From an uncultured Oceanospirillaceae bacterium (GTDB taxonomy: Bacteria > Pseudomonadota > Gammaproteobacteria > Pseudomonadales > Balneatricaceae), in NCBI GenBank assembly GCA_937136055.1, contig CAKZOD010000092.1, forward strand, positions 1 through 54,078: DNA of 54,078 bases, in the 5' to 3' direction. The notes below the pieces were generated by a model. That model had not been told where the DNA came from. It saw only the letters and a program-made list of their open reading frames with translations, and did no database searches. Below, piece by piece: positions 29,150 through 37,537 of the stretch. Both the position numbers and the translations under genes were made by a program. Numbering within the stretch: the first letter of the stretch is position 1; each line of letters opens with the position of its first letter.

Positions 29150-30004
29150 CTAATCAAAAACTACTGTTTTATTGCCGTGTACTAACACACGATCTTGCAA
29201 GTGCGCTCGCAAGCCCCTCGCTAATACTGTTTTTTCAACATCTTTACCCAAGCGTACTAAATCTTCCACTTTATCAGAATGTCTAACCCGCATAACATCT
29301 TGATCAATAATAGGCCCTTCATCCAATGCCTCTGTTACATAGTGACAGGTAGCCCCAATGAGTTTCACCCCACGTCTTGAAGCTTGATGATAAGGCTTTG
29401 CACCTATAAATGATGGCAAAAAGCTGTGGTGGATATTGATCACTTGATAACGTAGTTTTTCGCACAATGATTGCGGTAATATCTGCATGTAACGCGCAAG
29501 TACTACGCACTCTGCTTGATATTCTTCAATCAGTGATTCTACCTTTGCAAAGCTGGCACTCTTATTATCTTTATCAACAGGTACATGATGGTAATCAATA
29601 CCGTACCATTGGGTCATCGAGCGCATATCATCATGATTCGAGATAACACAGCTTATTTCACAATTTAAATCACCGTTTTTATAGCGATCCAATAAATCCG
29701 CTAAACAGTGACTACCTTTGCTCGCCATTAAAACAACTTTTTTAGGTACAGCACTATCGACTATTTTCAAGTTGAGACTAAACTCTTTCACTAAAGGTGC
29801 GAACGCTGCTTTTAGCTCTTCAAGTGAAATAGTCAGTGAATCCGCAACAACCTCAATACGTGAGAAAAACCAATTGCTATCCTCATCTGAGTGATGCGCC
29901 GCCTCACTGACCCAACCGCCATATTGGGTCAGTAATGCACCGACACTGCTGGCGATACCAATGCGGTCAGGGCAATCTAACACTATGGTGTAACTTCGTG
30001 ACAT
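29150..30004 (-). CDS. purU: Formyltetrahydrofolate deformylase
   Basis: 284 residues, usual length. An N-terminal ACT domain (LDCPDRIGIASSVG, about 9-22) and a C-terminal formyltransferase-fold domain with NIHHSFLPSFIGAKPYHQA (near 190-208) and the catalytic region LDEGPIIDQD. It hydrolyses 10-formyl-THF to formate and THF. In this operon it probably recycles THF from the methyl groups released by the FAD-GcvT enzyme. AAGG and GAG elements precede the ATG. Confidence 0.92.
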   Translation of the reverse strand: MSRSYTIVLDCPDRIGIASSVGALLTQYGGWVSEAAHHSDEDSNWFFSRIEVVADSLTISLEELKAAFAPLVKEFSLNLKIVDSAVPKKVVLMASKGSHCLADLLDRYKNGDLNCEISCVISNHDDMRSMTQWYGIDYHHVPVDKDNKSASFAKVESLIEEYQAECVVLARYMQILPQSLCEKLRYQVINIHHSFLPSFIGAKPYHQASRRGVKLIGATCHYVTEALDEGPIIDQDVMRVRHSDKVEDLVRLGKDVEKTVLARGLRAHLQDRVLVHGNKTVVFD

Positions 30005-30042
30005 CTCTATCTACCTTACATCTATATACGTGTTTTCTTTGA

Positions 30043-30999
30043 TTAATTACGATCGCTAAGCTGTTGATTAAGCTCTGGTAATACATCAAATAAATCTGCA
30101 ACCACGCCATAATCTGCGACATTAAAAATCGGTGCTTCATCATCTTTATTGATTGCCACAATGACCTTAGAATCTTTCATACCGGCTAAGTGCTGTATAG
30201 CCCCTGAGATACCCACGGCAATATATAAATTCGGTGCAACAATTTTGCCGGTTTGCCCCACTTGCATATCATTGCTGACAAAACCTGCATCAACCGCTGC
30301 ACGAGATGCACCTACCGCAGCACCTAATGTGTCGGCAACGTTTTCAAGCAAACTAAAATTATCGCCGTTTTGCATACCGCGACCACCTGAAATGATCACA
30401 TCCGCAGAGGCAAGTTCAGGGCGATCACTTTTAACTAACGTCTCACCGATAAATGATGAAAGCCCACTATCGACAATATCACTGTGAATAGATAAAGAAG
30501 CACTACCACCTTGTGTGTCAGCCGCTTCAAAAGCAGAGCTACGAACGGTGATAACTTTTAATTGGTCGCTACTGCGTACTGTTGCTAGGGCGTTGCCCGC
30601 ATAAATAGGCCGCACGAATGTCTCTTGATCAACAACACTGGTGATTTCAGAAATCTGAGCGACATCCATCAATCCCGCTACTCTGGGTAATACATTTTTT
30701 GCCTGTGTAGTCGCAGCGCTCACTAAATGACTAATGTCTGATGATTTAATAATGCTAACGATTGTTGGCGCTAAATTTTCAGCTAATGACAACGCACTAG
30801 TATCACCTGAAAAACCGATAACTTGATCAACACCTTCAATGCTCTGCGCCGCACTTAATAGTGCTTCATCGCTAGATGCAAGCAATACCACTAGATCTGT
30901 AGCGGTGTGCGCTTTGATATCTTTTGCTGCACTAAGCGCTTGTAAACTGGCCATATTTAATTGCTGACCTTGATATTCTGCACAAACTAAAATTGCCAT
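30043..30999 (-). CDS. etfA: Electron transfer flavoprotein alpha subunit
   Basis: 318 residues, typical EtfA. The C-terminal FAD-binding domain contains the signature [12 protein letters not shown]...[29 protein letters not shown] (about 233-280). With EtfB it carries electrons from flavin dehydrogenases to ETF-ubiquinone oxidoreductase. The start overlaps the etfB stop (TAATG). Its place in the operon indicates a dedicated acceptor for the FAD-GcvT dehydrogenase, probably in addition to a housekeeping pair. Confidence 0.93.
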   Translation of the reverse strand: MAILVCAEYQGQQLNMASLQALSAAKDIKAHTATDLVVLLASSDEALLSAAQSIEGVDQVIGFSGDTSALSLAENLAPTIVSIIKSSDISHLVSAATTQAKNVLPRVAGLMDVAQISEITSVVDQETFVRPIYAGNALATVRSSDQLKVITVRSSAFEAADTQGGSASLSIHSDIVDSGLSSFIGETLVKSDRPELASADVIISGGRGMQNGDNFSLLENVADTLGAAVGASRAAVDAGFVSNDMQVGQTGKIVAPNLYIAVGISGAIQHLAGMKDSKVIVAINKDDEAPIFNVADYGVVADLFDVLPELNQQLSDRN

Positions 31000-31760
31000 T
31001 AGATAACTCCTTGCTCAGCGGATAGTTTTTCAATAAGAGTCGCGACATCAGGAACGATGATGCCCGCTTCACGTGCAGCGGGCTCTATTACTGCAACGGT
31101 GGTAATACTCGGCGCTAAGTTAATTCCAAGGCTCACAGCTTCAATAATATCTAAAGGCTTACGCTTGGCTTTCATGATATTAGGAAGTGATGCATAACGC
31201 GGTTCATTTAAACGTAAATCAGTGGTCACAACTGCTGGCAGGTTTAAAGCGACTTCTTGTAAGCCTCCATCAATCTCACGTGTCACATTAAGCACACCTT
31301 GATCAATTTTAATTTCTGAAGCAAAAGTGCCCTGTGCTCTGTTGGTAATAGCTGCAAGCATTTGACCGGTTTGGTTGTTATCAGAATCAATGGATTGCTT
31401 ACCAAGAATCACTAACTCTGGCTGCTCTTGATCAACTACTGCCTTTAACAACTTAGCAACCGTTAATGACGTCAATTCATCACTGTGATCAGCAGGCAAT
31501 TGCACTTGAATAGCGCGGTCTGCGCCCATCGCTAATGCACTGCGTAACTGCTCTTGGGTATTAGCTTGGCCGATACTGACAACGACAACTTCACTCGCTT
31601 GGTTGCTTTCCTTTAAACGAAGCGCTTCTTCTACTGCTATTTCATCAAATGGATTAATAGCCATTTTAACGTTAGATAAATCAACACCTGTTTGATCAGG
31701 TTTAACGCGGATTTTTACATTTGCATCCACTACACGCTTTACAGCAACAAGTACTTTCAT
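30999..31760 (-). CDS. etfB: Electron transfer flavoprotein beta subunit
   Basis: 253 residues. N-terminus [20 protein letters not shown] and the signature [22 protein letters not shown] segment (near 195-215) define EtfB, which binds AMP and shields the FAD of EtfA. First gene of the etfB-etfA-purU-FAD/GcvT operon; its promoter lies in the divergent region with the aminotransferase gene. Confidence 0.93.
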   Translation of the reverse strand: MKVLVAVKRVVDANVKIRVKPDQTGVDLSNVKMAINPFDEIAVEEALRLKESNQASEVVVVSIGQANTQEQLRSALAMGADRAIQVQLPADHSDELTSLTVAKLLKAVVDQEQPELVILGKQSIDSDNNQTGQMLAAITNRAQGTFASEIKIDQGVLNVTREIDGGLQEVALNLPAVVTTDLRLNEPRYASLPNIMKAKRKPLDIIEAVSLGINLAPSITTVAVIEPAAREAGIIVPDVATLIEKLSAEQGVI

Positions 31761-31807
31761 AATAGCTCGCCAATACCGTTAGAGTTATATTTCATAATAC
31801 TTACATA

Positions 31808-31836
31808 AAATGAAATTATTTATATAAATTTCATTT
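31808..31836. promoter_or_regulatory. Inverted repeat in the etfB/aminotransferase divergent region
   Basis: Perfect 10-bp arms AAATGAAATT (31808-31817) and AATTTCATTT (31827-31836) around a 9-bp AT spacer, 48 bp upstream of etfB. Centre-to-centre spacing of about 19 bp (two helical turns) suits a dimeric regulator. No regulator gene lies next to it. Confidence 0.55.
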
Positions 31837-32048
31837 GCATGATCTAACAGAAAGTATAATCATGTCAATGTTAATTTTATCAATAGTTATTGGGTTCAGG
31901 GTTATATGAGCCCTTTGTGTTTTAAATCCGCAGTTTAAAGCGAGTTGGTGCCATACACACAGATAAGCTGTCCCTTGTAGCGCACTTTTTAATAGTGCAT
32001 TATTTAAACAACAACATTATAAAAATCAATAGAATCCACAGGTTAGTT

Positions 32049-33176
32049 ATGAATAAAATAGTCTCTCAGGTCGATCCAAACGGCTTAGCCGAATTCTCAG
32101 TGGTTTACACTGATCGTTCGTTAAACCATATGTCTCAATCATTTCAAGGTGTGATGAAACAGATCTCTAGCACGTTAAAAAGTGTTTACAATGCTCAACA
32201 TGTTGCTGTTGTACCAGGTAGTGGTACATTTGCAATGGAAGCTGTAGCTCGTCAATTTGCCAATGATGAGCATTGCCTTATTGTACGAAACGGCTGGTTT
32301 AGCTTTCGCTGGAGCCAGATTCTTGAAATGGGTAAAATCGCACAAAGCACCATCGTGATGAAAGCTCAAAGAGAGAGTGATGTGTCTCAGTCTCCTTTTG
32401 CACCTGCACCAATTGATGCAGTAGTGGCTAAAATCCTTGAAGAAAAACCCGCTGTTGTCTTCGCTCCTCACGTTGAAACATCATCAGGTATCATCTTACC
32501 TAAGGCCTACATGCAAGCTATAGCCAAAGCAGTTCATGAAGTCGGTGGTTTATTTGTATTGGATTGCATCGCCTCTGGGACTATCTGGGTAGATATGCAA
32601 GAGATCGGTGTGGATGTCCTAATCAGCGCACCACAAAAAGGTTGGAGCGGATCACCTTGCTGCGGCTTAGTGATGATGAACGATAAGGCTCAACAGCGCT
32701 TAGAAGAAACCAGCAGCTCAAGTTTTGCCTGTGATTTAAAGAAGTGGTCACAAATCATGCAAGCTTACGAGCAAGGTGGCCATGCATACCACGCAACCAT
32801 GCCTACGGACTCATTGGCGCGCTTTGCTAAAGTAATGAGTGAAACTCAAGAATACGGCTTTGATAAGCTTAAAGATGCACAGCAGCAACTGGGTGATAAG
32901 GTTCGTGTCTTACTCGCTGACAAAGGTATTAAAAGTGTGGCAGCAGATGGCTTCGGCGCACCTGGTGTGGTGGTGAGCTACACTGCAGATAGCGGTTTTC
33001 AAAATGGTTCTAAATTTGTAGCGCAAGGCATGCAAATTGCCGCAGGCGTGCCTTTACAATGTGATGAGCCTGAAGATTTCTGCACTTTCAGAATCGGTCT
33101 GTTTGGTTTGGATAAATTGTATGATGTGGACAGTGCCGTTGAAACCTTTAAAGAGACATTAGAGTCGCTTATCTAA
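32049..33176 (+). CDS. Class V PLP-dependent aminotransferase (alanine/serine-glyoxylate type)
   Basis: 375 residues from the ATG at 32049, preceded by an AGG-containing sequence. An in-frame ATG at 31995 has no ribosome-binding site and adds a non-conserved 18 residues. Class V fold with PGSGTFAMEAVARQ (56-69), Asp172 in FVLDCIASG and Schiff-base Lys197 in SAPQKGWSG. Relatives use glyoxylate, alanine or serine. Divergent from the dimethylglycine/sarcosine-type operon, it may interconvert glycine, glyoxylate and serine made by demethylation (inference). The class also includes AEP transaminase (PhnW), but the sequence and neighbours do not point there. Confidence 0.82.
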   Translation: MNKIVSQVDPNGLAEFSVVYTDRSLNHMSQSFQGVMKQISSTLKSVYNAQHVAVVPGSGTFAMEAVARQFANDEHCLIVRNGWFSFRWSQILEMGKIAQSTIVMKAQRESDVSQSPFAPAPIDAVVAKILEEKPAVVFAPHVETSSGIILPKAYMQAIAKAVHEVGGLFVLDCIASGTIWVDMQEIGVDVLISAPQKGWSGSPCCGLVMMNDKAQQRLEETSSSSFACDLKKWSQIMQAYEQGGHAYHATMPTDSLARFAKVMSETQEYGFDKLKDAQQQLGDKVRVLLADKGIKSVAADGFGAPGVVVSYTADSGFQNGSKFVAQGMQIAAGVPLQCDEPEDFCTFRIGLFGLDKLYDVDSAVETFKETLESLI

Positions 33177-33223
33177 CGCACTGTTTGTTCCCTCACGCAC
33201 TGTTTGAACACTCAGTTTTACAA

Positions 33224-33252
33224 AAAAAGGCAGGTAATTATCCTGCCTTTTT
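33224..33252. terminator. Bidirectional terminator between convergent genes
   Basis: Arms AAAAAGGCAGG and CCTGCCTTTTT pair perfectly over 11 bp with a 7-nt loop. U-tracts exist on both strands, and it ends 4 bp before the MscS-gene stop and 48 bp after the aminotransferase stop. Confidence 0.92.
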
Positions 33253-33255
33253 GGT

Positions 33256-34107
33256 CTATTCAGTCTTCAGCTTAATAGCATCTTCATACAACTGTGCATT
33301 GGGAATAGAGATTAACTCACCATCTTCAAGTTCAATAAAGGTACTTAACGTACTCACCTCTTTCACTTTCCCTTGGTATTGCGCAAATGAAATCACAGTG
33401 CCGATACTAAAGCTCTCTCTTGCATAGCTGCCACATAATAAATTTTTAGCAATATCTCGTGCACCAAGGCCTACTGCAAGCGCCAATGCAACAACAATCC
33501 CAGCAATACTCAGCATCATTATTGAATGTAACAGCTGCGTATTAATATTGAGCTGCTCTAACGCCATTAAGATAATCGAAGCAATAATCACGACATATAT
33601 GCTGTTGGCAATGGTGGCACTAGCACTGACATTACTAAATAGGCTGCTATTGGTAATGGTATCTTTCACAAATTTAGCAAACATACTGCCAAGTAATAAA
33701 ATAACGATCGCAATAATCAGCTTCGGTAAAAAGCTCACAATTGATTTAATCAGCTGCACTAAATCATCAAAGCCTAAAGTATCAGCAGCAGGTACCATAA
33801 ACATAAATAGAATTAACCAATAGATAATCTTACCGGCAATATGAGAAGGCTGTTGATTAAAGCCCGCATTATCCATCACACTCAGCATGCCCACATCATT
33901 ACTAATACGATCAAAGCCTATCTTCTTTAATGTAGCCACTGTTACTTTGCGCAATATAAATGCAAAAACCCAACCGATAAAAACAATTAAAATTGCACCG
34001 ATCAGGTTAGGTAGTACATTAATAATATTCGCCCATTGATCAGTGATATTGTTAACCACCATTTGTTGTAACTTTTCAGTATTAACTAAATCAGTCCATG
34101 TGCTCAT
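33256..34107 (-). CDS. MscS-family mechanosensitive channel
   Basis: 283 residues. Five hydrophobic segments (about 28-50, 87-110, 118-142, 150-172, 185-205) are followed by a short MscS beta domain (about 210-275). The last helix, IAGIVVALALAVGLGARDIAKN, has the Gly/Ala-rich pore-lining pattern. The family releases solutes on hypo-osmotic shock. Its ATG overlaps the stop of the 83-residue gene by 4 bp, and the operon begins with an ECF sigma factor, an unusual link for a small-conductance channel. Confidence 0.85.
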   Translation of the reverse strand: MSTWTDLVNTEKLQQMVVNNITDQWANIINVLPNLIGAILIVFIGWVFAFILRKVTVATLKKIGFDRISNDVGMLSVMDNAGFNQQPSHIAGKIIYWLILFMFMVPAADTLGFDDLVQLIKSIVSFLPKLIIAIVILLLGSMFAKFVKDTITNSSLFSNVSASATIANSIYVVIIASIILMALEQLNINTQLLHSIMMLSIAGIVVALALAVGLGARDIAKNLLCGSYARESFSIGTVISFAQYQGKVKEVSTLSTFIELEDGELISIPNAQLYEDAIKLKTE

Positions 34108-34355
34108 TTTTGCTCTCCATTAATCGTATTGTGTGGCTTTTGCGCGGTACCAATGCGCAATAGTACATCCAACATTGCAGCCCCTATTTTGCTGCTAAAT
34201 TGAATCAAATCCCGTAATGATAATTCATGTAAACCTCGCACCAGTATGTCGGCAATTCTGCCGCTAGAACCTTTATTAGGTACTGTGCATTTTTCAAATA
34301 AGCTTTGTATATCTTGCTCTGTTTGCGGGTATTTCTTACGCTCTTGGGAATCCAT
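34104..34355 (-). CDS. Unknown 83-residue protein between sigma factor and MscS genes
   Basis: Soluble, with polar ends and a predicted helical core (IADILVRGLHELSLRDLIQFSSKIG, about 33-57, then AAMLDVLLRIG). No cysteine or histidine cluster of a zinc-binding anti-sigma factor and no membrane helix. The gene lies 42 bp after the sigma gene and overlaps mscS by 4 bp. Position suggests a regulator of the sigma factor or a channel partner, but no family is recognised. Confidence 0.7.
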   Translation of the reverse strand: MDSQERKKYPQTEQDIQSLFEKCTVPNKGSSGRIADILVRGLHELSLRDLIQFSSKIGAAMLDVLLRIGTAQKPHNTINGEQK

Positions 34356-34397
34356 TTTTCATCCTAATTACTTTATATTTCAATTTTAAACAATTGT

Positions 34398-34955
34398 TTA
34401 TAAACATATTTCCTGGTATAGATCTTTAAACTTATCGAGTGCTCTATAAAATTTCATTTTAGTAGCGCTCAGCTTTTTACCCAGCACATCCGCAATGTCT
34501 TGTAAGGCAAGATCATTGTTAAAGCGCAATAAAATTAAATCGCGATCCACTCCTTCTAGTGAATCAATTACCTCATGCACGCATACTTTGTCGTCCTCTT
34601 TAGCCACGCAATTTGCTGTCTCATTTTTTTCATCAGCCATTAAGCTATCAAAATCATCGACTTGACTTTGCCTGCTTCTGTCACGCTGCTGTTTAGCAAG
34701 TAGGCTATTACAATGATTTATCGCAATACTATAAAGCCAAGTTTTAAACTCAGAACGATATTCAAACTTGGGCAAGGCGTGAAATATTTTGATAAACACG
34801 TCTTGGGATGCATCTTGCGCCAAATCTTTTGCCGATAAATAGCGATAACAAAGCCCAAAAACGCACTTTTCATAACGTGTGACTAATTCTGTATACGCTG
34901 AAGTGGTATAGGGAAGCTGTTGTATGCACAGCCGAACTAGCTCTCGCTCTTCCAT
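34398..34955 (-). CDS. ECF-type RNA polymerase sigma factor
   Basis: About 185 residues. Region 2 (YTELVTRYEKCVFGLCYRYL through DASQDVFIKIFHALPKFEYRSEFKTWLYSIAINHC) and region 4 (VDRDLILLRFNNDLALQDIADVLGKKLSATKMKFYRAL) are clear. The start is uncertain: ATG at 34955 fits the family N-terminus, and a TTG at 34973 lies immediately after AGGAGA. The operon continues with an unknown protein and an MscS channel. A candidate self-recognised promoter lies upstream (35123-35151) and matches one driving the divergent outer-membrane gene. No classical anti-sigma gene is present. Confidence 0.85.
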   Translation of the reverse strand: MEERELVRLCIQQLPYTTSAYTELVTRYEKCVFGLCYRYLSAKDLAQDASQDVFIKIFHALPKFEYRSEFKTWLYSIAINHCNSLLAKQQRDRSRQSQVDDFDSLMADEKNETANCVAKEDDKVCVHEVIDSLEGVDRDLILLRFNNDLALQDIADVLGKKLSATKMKFYRALDKFKDLYQEICL

Positions 34956-35122
34956 GTTCTTTAAAATAATCAATCTCCTGCAACACTATTAACCTCTTCT
35001 ATTAAAGGCGTTTTTTAAAAAATGCTATTACAACAACTACCCAGTCCATACGACATGCATTTCAAGGCCTTATTTGTAAAGTGCTTTAATTATGTACGCC
35101 ATAGAAATAGCCACTGAGAGAG

Positions 35123-35151
35123 TTAGAGTGTTCTACTTTTGAAAAAGTCAC
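35123..35151 (-). promoter_or_regulatory. Candidate ECF promoter of the sigma-factor operon
   Basis: Minus strand: GTGACTT (35151-35145), 16 bp, then CTCTAA (35128-35123). This resembles the RpoE-class pattern GGAACTT-N16-TCTAA. The -35 lies in an arm of a perfect 12-bp inverted repeat (35143-35154 and 35194-35205). Expected start of transcription is about 160 bp before the ATG. Confidence 0.6.
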
Positions 35152-35193
35152 AAAAAAACGAAGATTAACTGAAAATAAATTTATTTCTATTTA

Positions 35194-35225
35194 TTTGTGA
35201 CTTTTATTTCACAACCTTCGTCTCA
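35194..35225 (+). promoter_or_regulatory. Matching ECF promoter of the outer-membrane gene
   Basis: Plus strand: GTGACTT (35197-35203), 16 bp, then GTCTCA (35220-35225). Same -35 heptamer, spacing and near-identical -10 as the divergent sigma promoter. A 14-bp palindrome of A and T (about 35174-35187) lies between the two -35 elements. Confidence 0.6.
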
Positions 35226-35325
35226 TTGCTTGTAACCCTACTCAGATCGGGTTTTAGAGAAATGCCCAATTAAGCGTTGTCGATAAACGCTTTTAATGAA
35301 TATTCACAAAATAAGGTTTTACAGT

Positions 35326-36576
35326 ATGAAACTTAGTCAAACATTCAACATCAAGCCAACATCATCACGATTTTCTTTTACTACTGCTCTCATTGCAGCA
35401 CCATTACTATTGAGTGCGGCAATCTCCAGCCAAGTACATGCTGAAACGGTTTCGCTGTACGACTACCAAGAAGCAACCTCTGCTGTCGATGAAGCTTATT
35501 TCACCGGTAGCTTCTCGACAGAAGATAATCGTGGCGCGGCTCAAAGTGCTTATAACCTTGATTTAGGTGCAAATTTAGAAAAAGTTTTCAGCTCACCTGA
35601 TAGGGATACAAGTTTTAAGGCAGATGTATCTGGTAATGCGAGCCGTGGCAGTAACAAAGGTGATGAAACGAAAAAAACCTACCGTGCATCATCAAGTATT
35701 ACCGTCGATAACTACTTTGAACCTAACTCAAAAGGCCTGTTTTGGTACGGTAAAGGTTCTATCGCTGCAGATGACACATTTGATGAGCTGCAAACTAAGC
35801 TCTCAGCGGGTATTGGTTATGGTCGTGTCGTTAACGTTACACCCATGGCAAAGGCAATTCGCTTGATGGAAGAGCTACAAAAGCGCGGCGCTATTGATAG
35901 CTTACCTGCTAAATCTGTCTATCAAGAAATCGCTACAATCATCAACAATGAGCGTAGTTATAAATCTGAACACGGTGCACGAAGCAAGTTCTATCAACAG
36001 TATTGGATTGGTGACATTGAAAAGGTTCTAATCCGTAACGGTTTAGTCAGCAATGCCCTATCTGCTAATGGTGTGCTGGCAATGCGCGATGTATTAATTG
36101 ATGAGAAAATCTCTGTTCGCCGCTATGGCTGGAAAGTACGTGCAGGTCTTGCTTATGTTGGCCGTAATTTTGATGGTATTAAAAACAAACCAGGTCTAGA
36201 GCTGGGGGCTGAATACCACCGCCCAATTAACAATAGAACACAGTTCTCTGATGAAGCGACACTGACCACAGTACTTGATAGTAAAGTCGATTCTTACACC
36301 TTCAATAATGACATGTCATTGACCTATGAAGTCGATGACAACCTAGATTGGATCAACACATGGGGCTTAAACGTTAACCATAGTGATTTTGATGGCGACA
36401 ACGTAGTGACCAACTCTTTAACTTCTACTTTAGCCTATGAAGTCGGTAACAACTTAGATTTAACAATGGCCGCAGGCATCAGTAATAGCTCAGGAAATGA
36501 TACCCGTACGGCAGGTGATGTTGAGGATGGGACAGATCGTATATTCAATATCGGTGTACGCTATCGTTTGAGATAA
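35326..36576 (+). CDS. Unrecognised outer-membrane-like beta-barrel protein
   Basis: 416 residues from the ATG at 35326, which has AAGG about 9 nt upstream; an ATG 30 bp earlier lacks a ribosome-binding site. A signal peptide ends near residue 41 (SSQVHAE). The mature part is rich in alternating aromatic/polar strands (for example YTFNNDMSLTYEVDDNLDWI, LTSTLAYEVGNNLDLTMAAG), with a last strand IFNIGVRYRLR. This suggests a barrel although the last residue is Arg rather than Phe. A helical insert (about 175-250) interrupts the strands. No family is recognised. An ECF-type promoter matching that of the divergent sigma gene precedes it, making it a likely target of that sigma factor. Confidence 0.75.
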   Translation: MKLSQTFNIKPTSSRFSFTTALIAAPLLLSAAISSQVHAETVSLYDYQEATSAVDEAYFTGSFSTEDNRGAAQSAYNLDLGANLEKVFSSPDRDTSFKADVSGNASRGSNKGDETKKTYRASSSITVDNYFEPNSKGLFWYGKGSIAADDTFDELQTKLSAGIGYGRVVNVTPMAKAIRLMEELQKRGAIDSLPAKSVYQEIATIINNERSYKSEHGARSKFYQQYWIGDIEKVLIRNGLVSNALSANGVLAMRDVLIDEKISVRRYGWKVRAGLAYVGRNFDGIKNKPGLELGAEYHRPINNRTQFSDEATLTTVLDSKVDSYTFNNDMSLTYEVDDNLDWINTWGLNVNHSDFDGDNVVTNSLTSTLAYEVGNNLDLTMAAGISNSSGNDTRTAGDVEDGTDRIFNIGVRYRLR

Positions 36577-36631
36577 GTGATTAAGAGCAATGGACAATGC
36601 GGGTTTAATCGTTTGATTAGCCCACTTAAAA

Positions 36632-36678
36632 CCTGAATCAGTGACTGCACTGCACCATATTAAAGTCACTGATTCAGG
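36632..36678 (+). repeat. Perfect 15-bp inverted repeat before aqpZ
   Basis: Arms CCTGAATCAGTGACT (36632-36646) and AGTCACTGATTCAGG (36664-36678) with a 17-nt loop. It lies between the outer-membrane gene stop and aqpZ, 26 bp before the aqpZ ATG. No T-run follows, so it is more likely an operator, mRNA element or attenuator than an intrinsic terminator. A 15/15-like echo of one arm (one mismatch) occurs at 43619-43633. Confidence 0.7.
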
Positions 36679-36704
36679 TAAAAGACAAACACAAGGAGCA
36701 AATT

Positions 36705-37442
36705 ATGAATATTTCAAAAAAACTGACAGCTGAGTTTATTGGCACTTTTTGGTTAGTCCTCGGCGGTTGTGGTAGCGCTGTATTAGCGGCCGCTTTCCCT
36801 GATGTTGGCATTGGGCTTTTGGGTGTTTCCCTCGCCTTTGGCTTAACAGTGATCACCATGGCCTACGCGATTGGCCATATATCTGGCTGTCATTTAAACC
36901 CTGCGGTTACTTTAGGTTTGTATGTAGCTGGGCGCATTGAAAAAGCAGATCTTTTCCCTTACATGATTGCCCAAGTTTTAGGCGGCATATTAGGCGCTGC
37001 AATACTTTATATCATCGCCAGTGGCCAAGCCGACTTTACCACCAGCGCAGGCTTTGCCTCTAACGGTTATGGCGAACATAGCCCAGGCGGTTACAGTTTA
37101 CTGGCGGCACTAGTGGCAGAAATTGTGATGACATTCTTCTTCTTAATCGTCATTTTAGGAGCCACTGATAAAAAAGCACCAGCAGGTTTCGCACCTATCG
37201 CTATTGGACTGGCGCTGACTCTTATTCACCTTATTAGTATCCCAGTAACGAACACTTCCGTTAACCCTGCAAGAAGTACTGCTGTTGCTTTATTTACTGG
37301 TGATTGGGCAATTATGCAGCTGTGGCTATTCTGGCTAGCGCCTTTAATTGGTGCATCACTCGCGGCGATTGTTTATCAGTGGATGGGGAGTGAGGACAAT
37401 GAAGATAAACAGGCACCTGATGCACAGCTATCAGTAGAGTAA
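36705..37442 (+). CDS. aqpZ: Aquaporin Z
   Basis: 245 residues, six membrane helices and two half-helices with NPA at 65-67 and 187-189. The aromatic/arginine filter is Phe45, His175, Thr184 and Arg190, the same set as E. coli AqpZ, so a water-selective channel is expected rather than a glycerol facilitator. AAGGAG precedes the ATG. A perfect inverted repeat lies just upstream. Together with the MscS channel and methylamine genes it fits an osmotic-adaptation neighbourhood (inference). Confidence 0.95.
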   Translation: MNISKKLTAEFIGTFWLVLGGCGSAVLAAAFPDVGIGLLGVSLAFGLTVITMAYAIGHISGCHLNPAVTLGLYVAGRIEKADLFPYMIAQVLGGILGAAILYIIASGQADFTTSAGFASNGYGEHSPGGYSLLAALVAEIVMTFFFLIVILGATDKKAPAGFAPIAIGLALTLIHLISIPVTNTSVNPARSTAVALFTGDWAIMQLWLFWLAPLIGASLAAIVYQWMGSEDNEDKQAPDAQLSVE

Positions 37443-37477
37443 ATCTACATAATTTCTTTTGCCTGATGATAAATGAC

Positions 37478-37520
37478 TGAATGAATATTGTCCCCTTACA
37501 GTACTCATTCAGCTTTTTTT
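37478..37520 (+). terminator. Probable terminator after aqpZ
   Basis: CTGAATGA (37478-37485) pairs with TCATTCAG (37506-37513), loop 20 nt, followed by CTTTTTTT. It lies 36 bp after the aqpZ stop and before the convergent methyltransferase gene. Confidence 0.65.
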
Positions 37521-37537
37521 AAGCAACGTTGATAGGG

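Noticed and set aside
31761..32048. Glycine riboswitch before the one-carbon operon
   Set aside because: The leader is AT-rich and I found none of the paired GGAGAG-type glycine aptamer core sequences.
32049..33176. 2-aminoethylphosphonate transaminase (PhnW)
   Set aside because: Same fold class, but the N-terminal PhnW motif is absent, and the gene lies beside one-carbon genes 13 kb from the AEP-type transporter.
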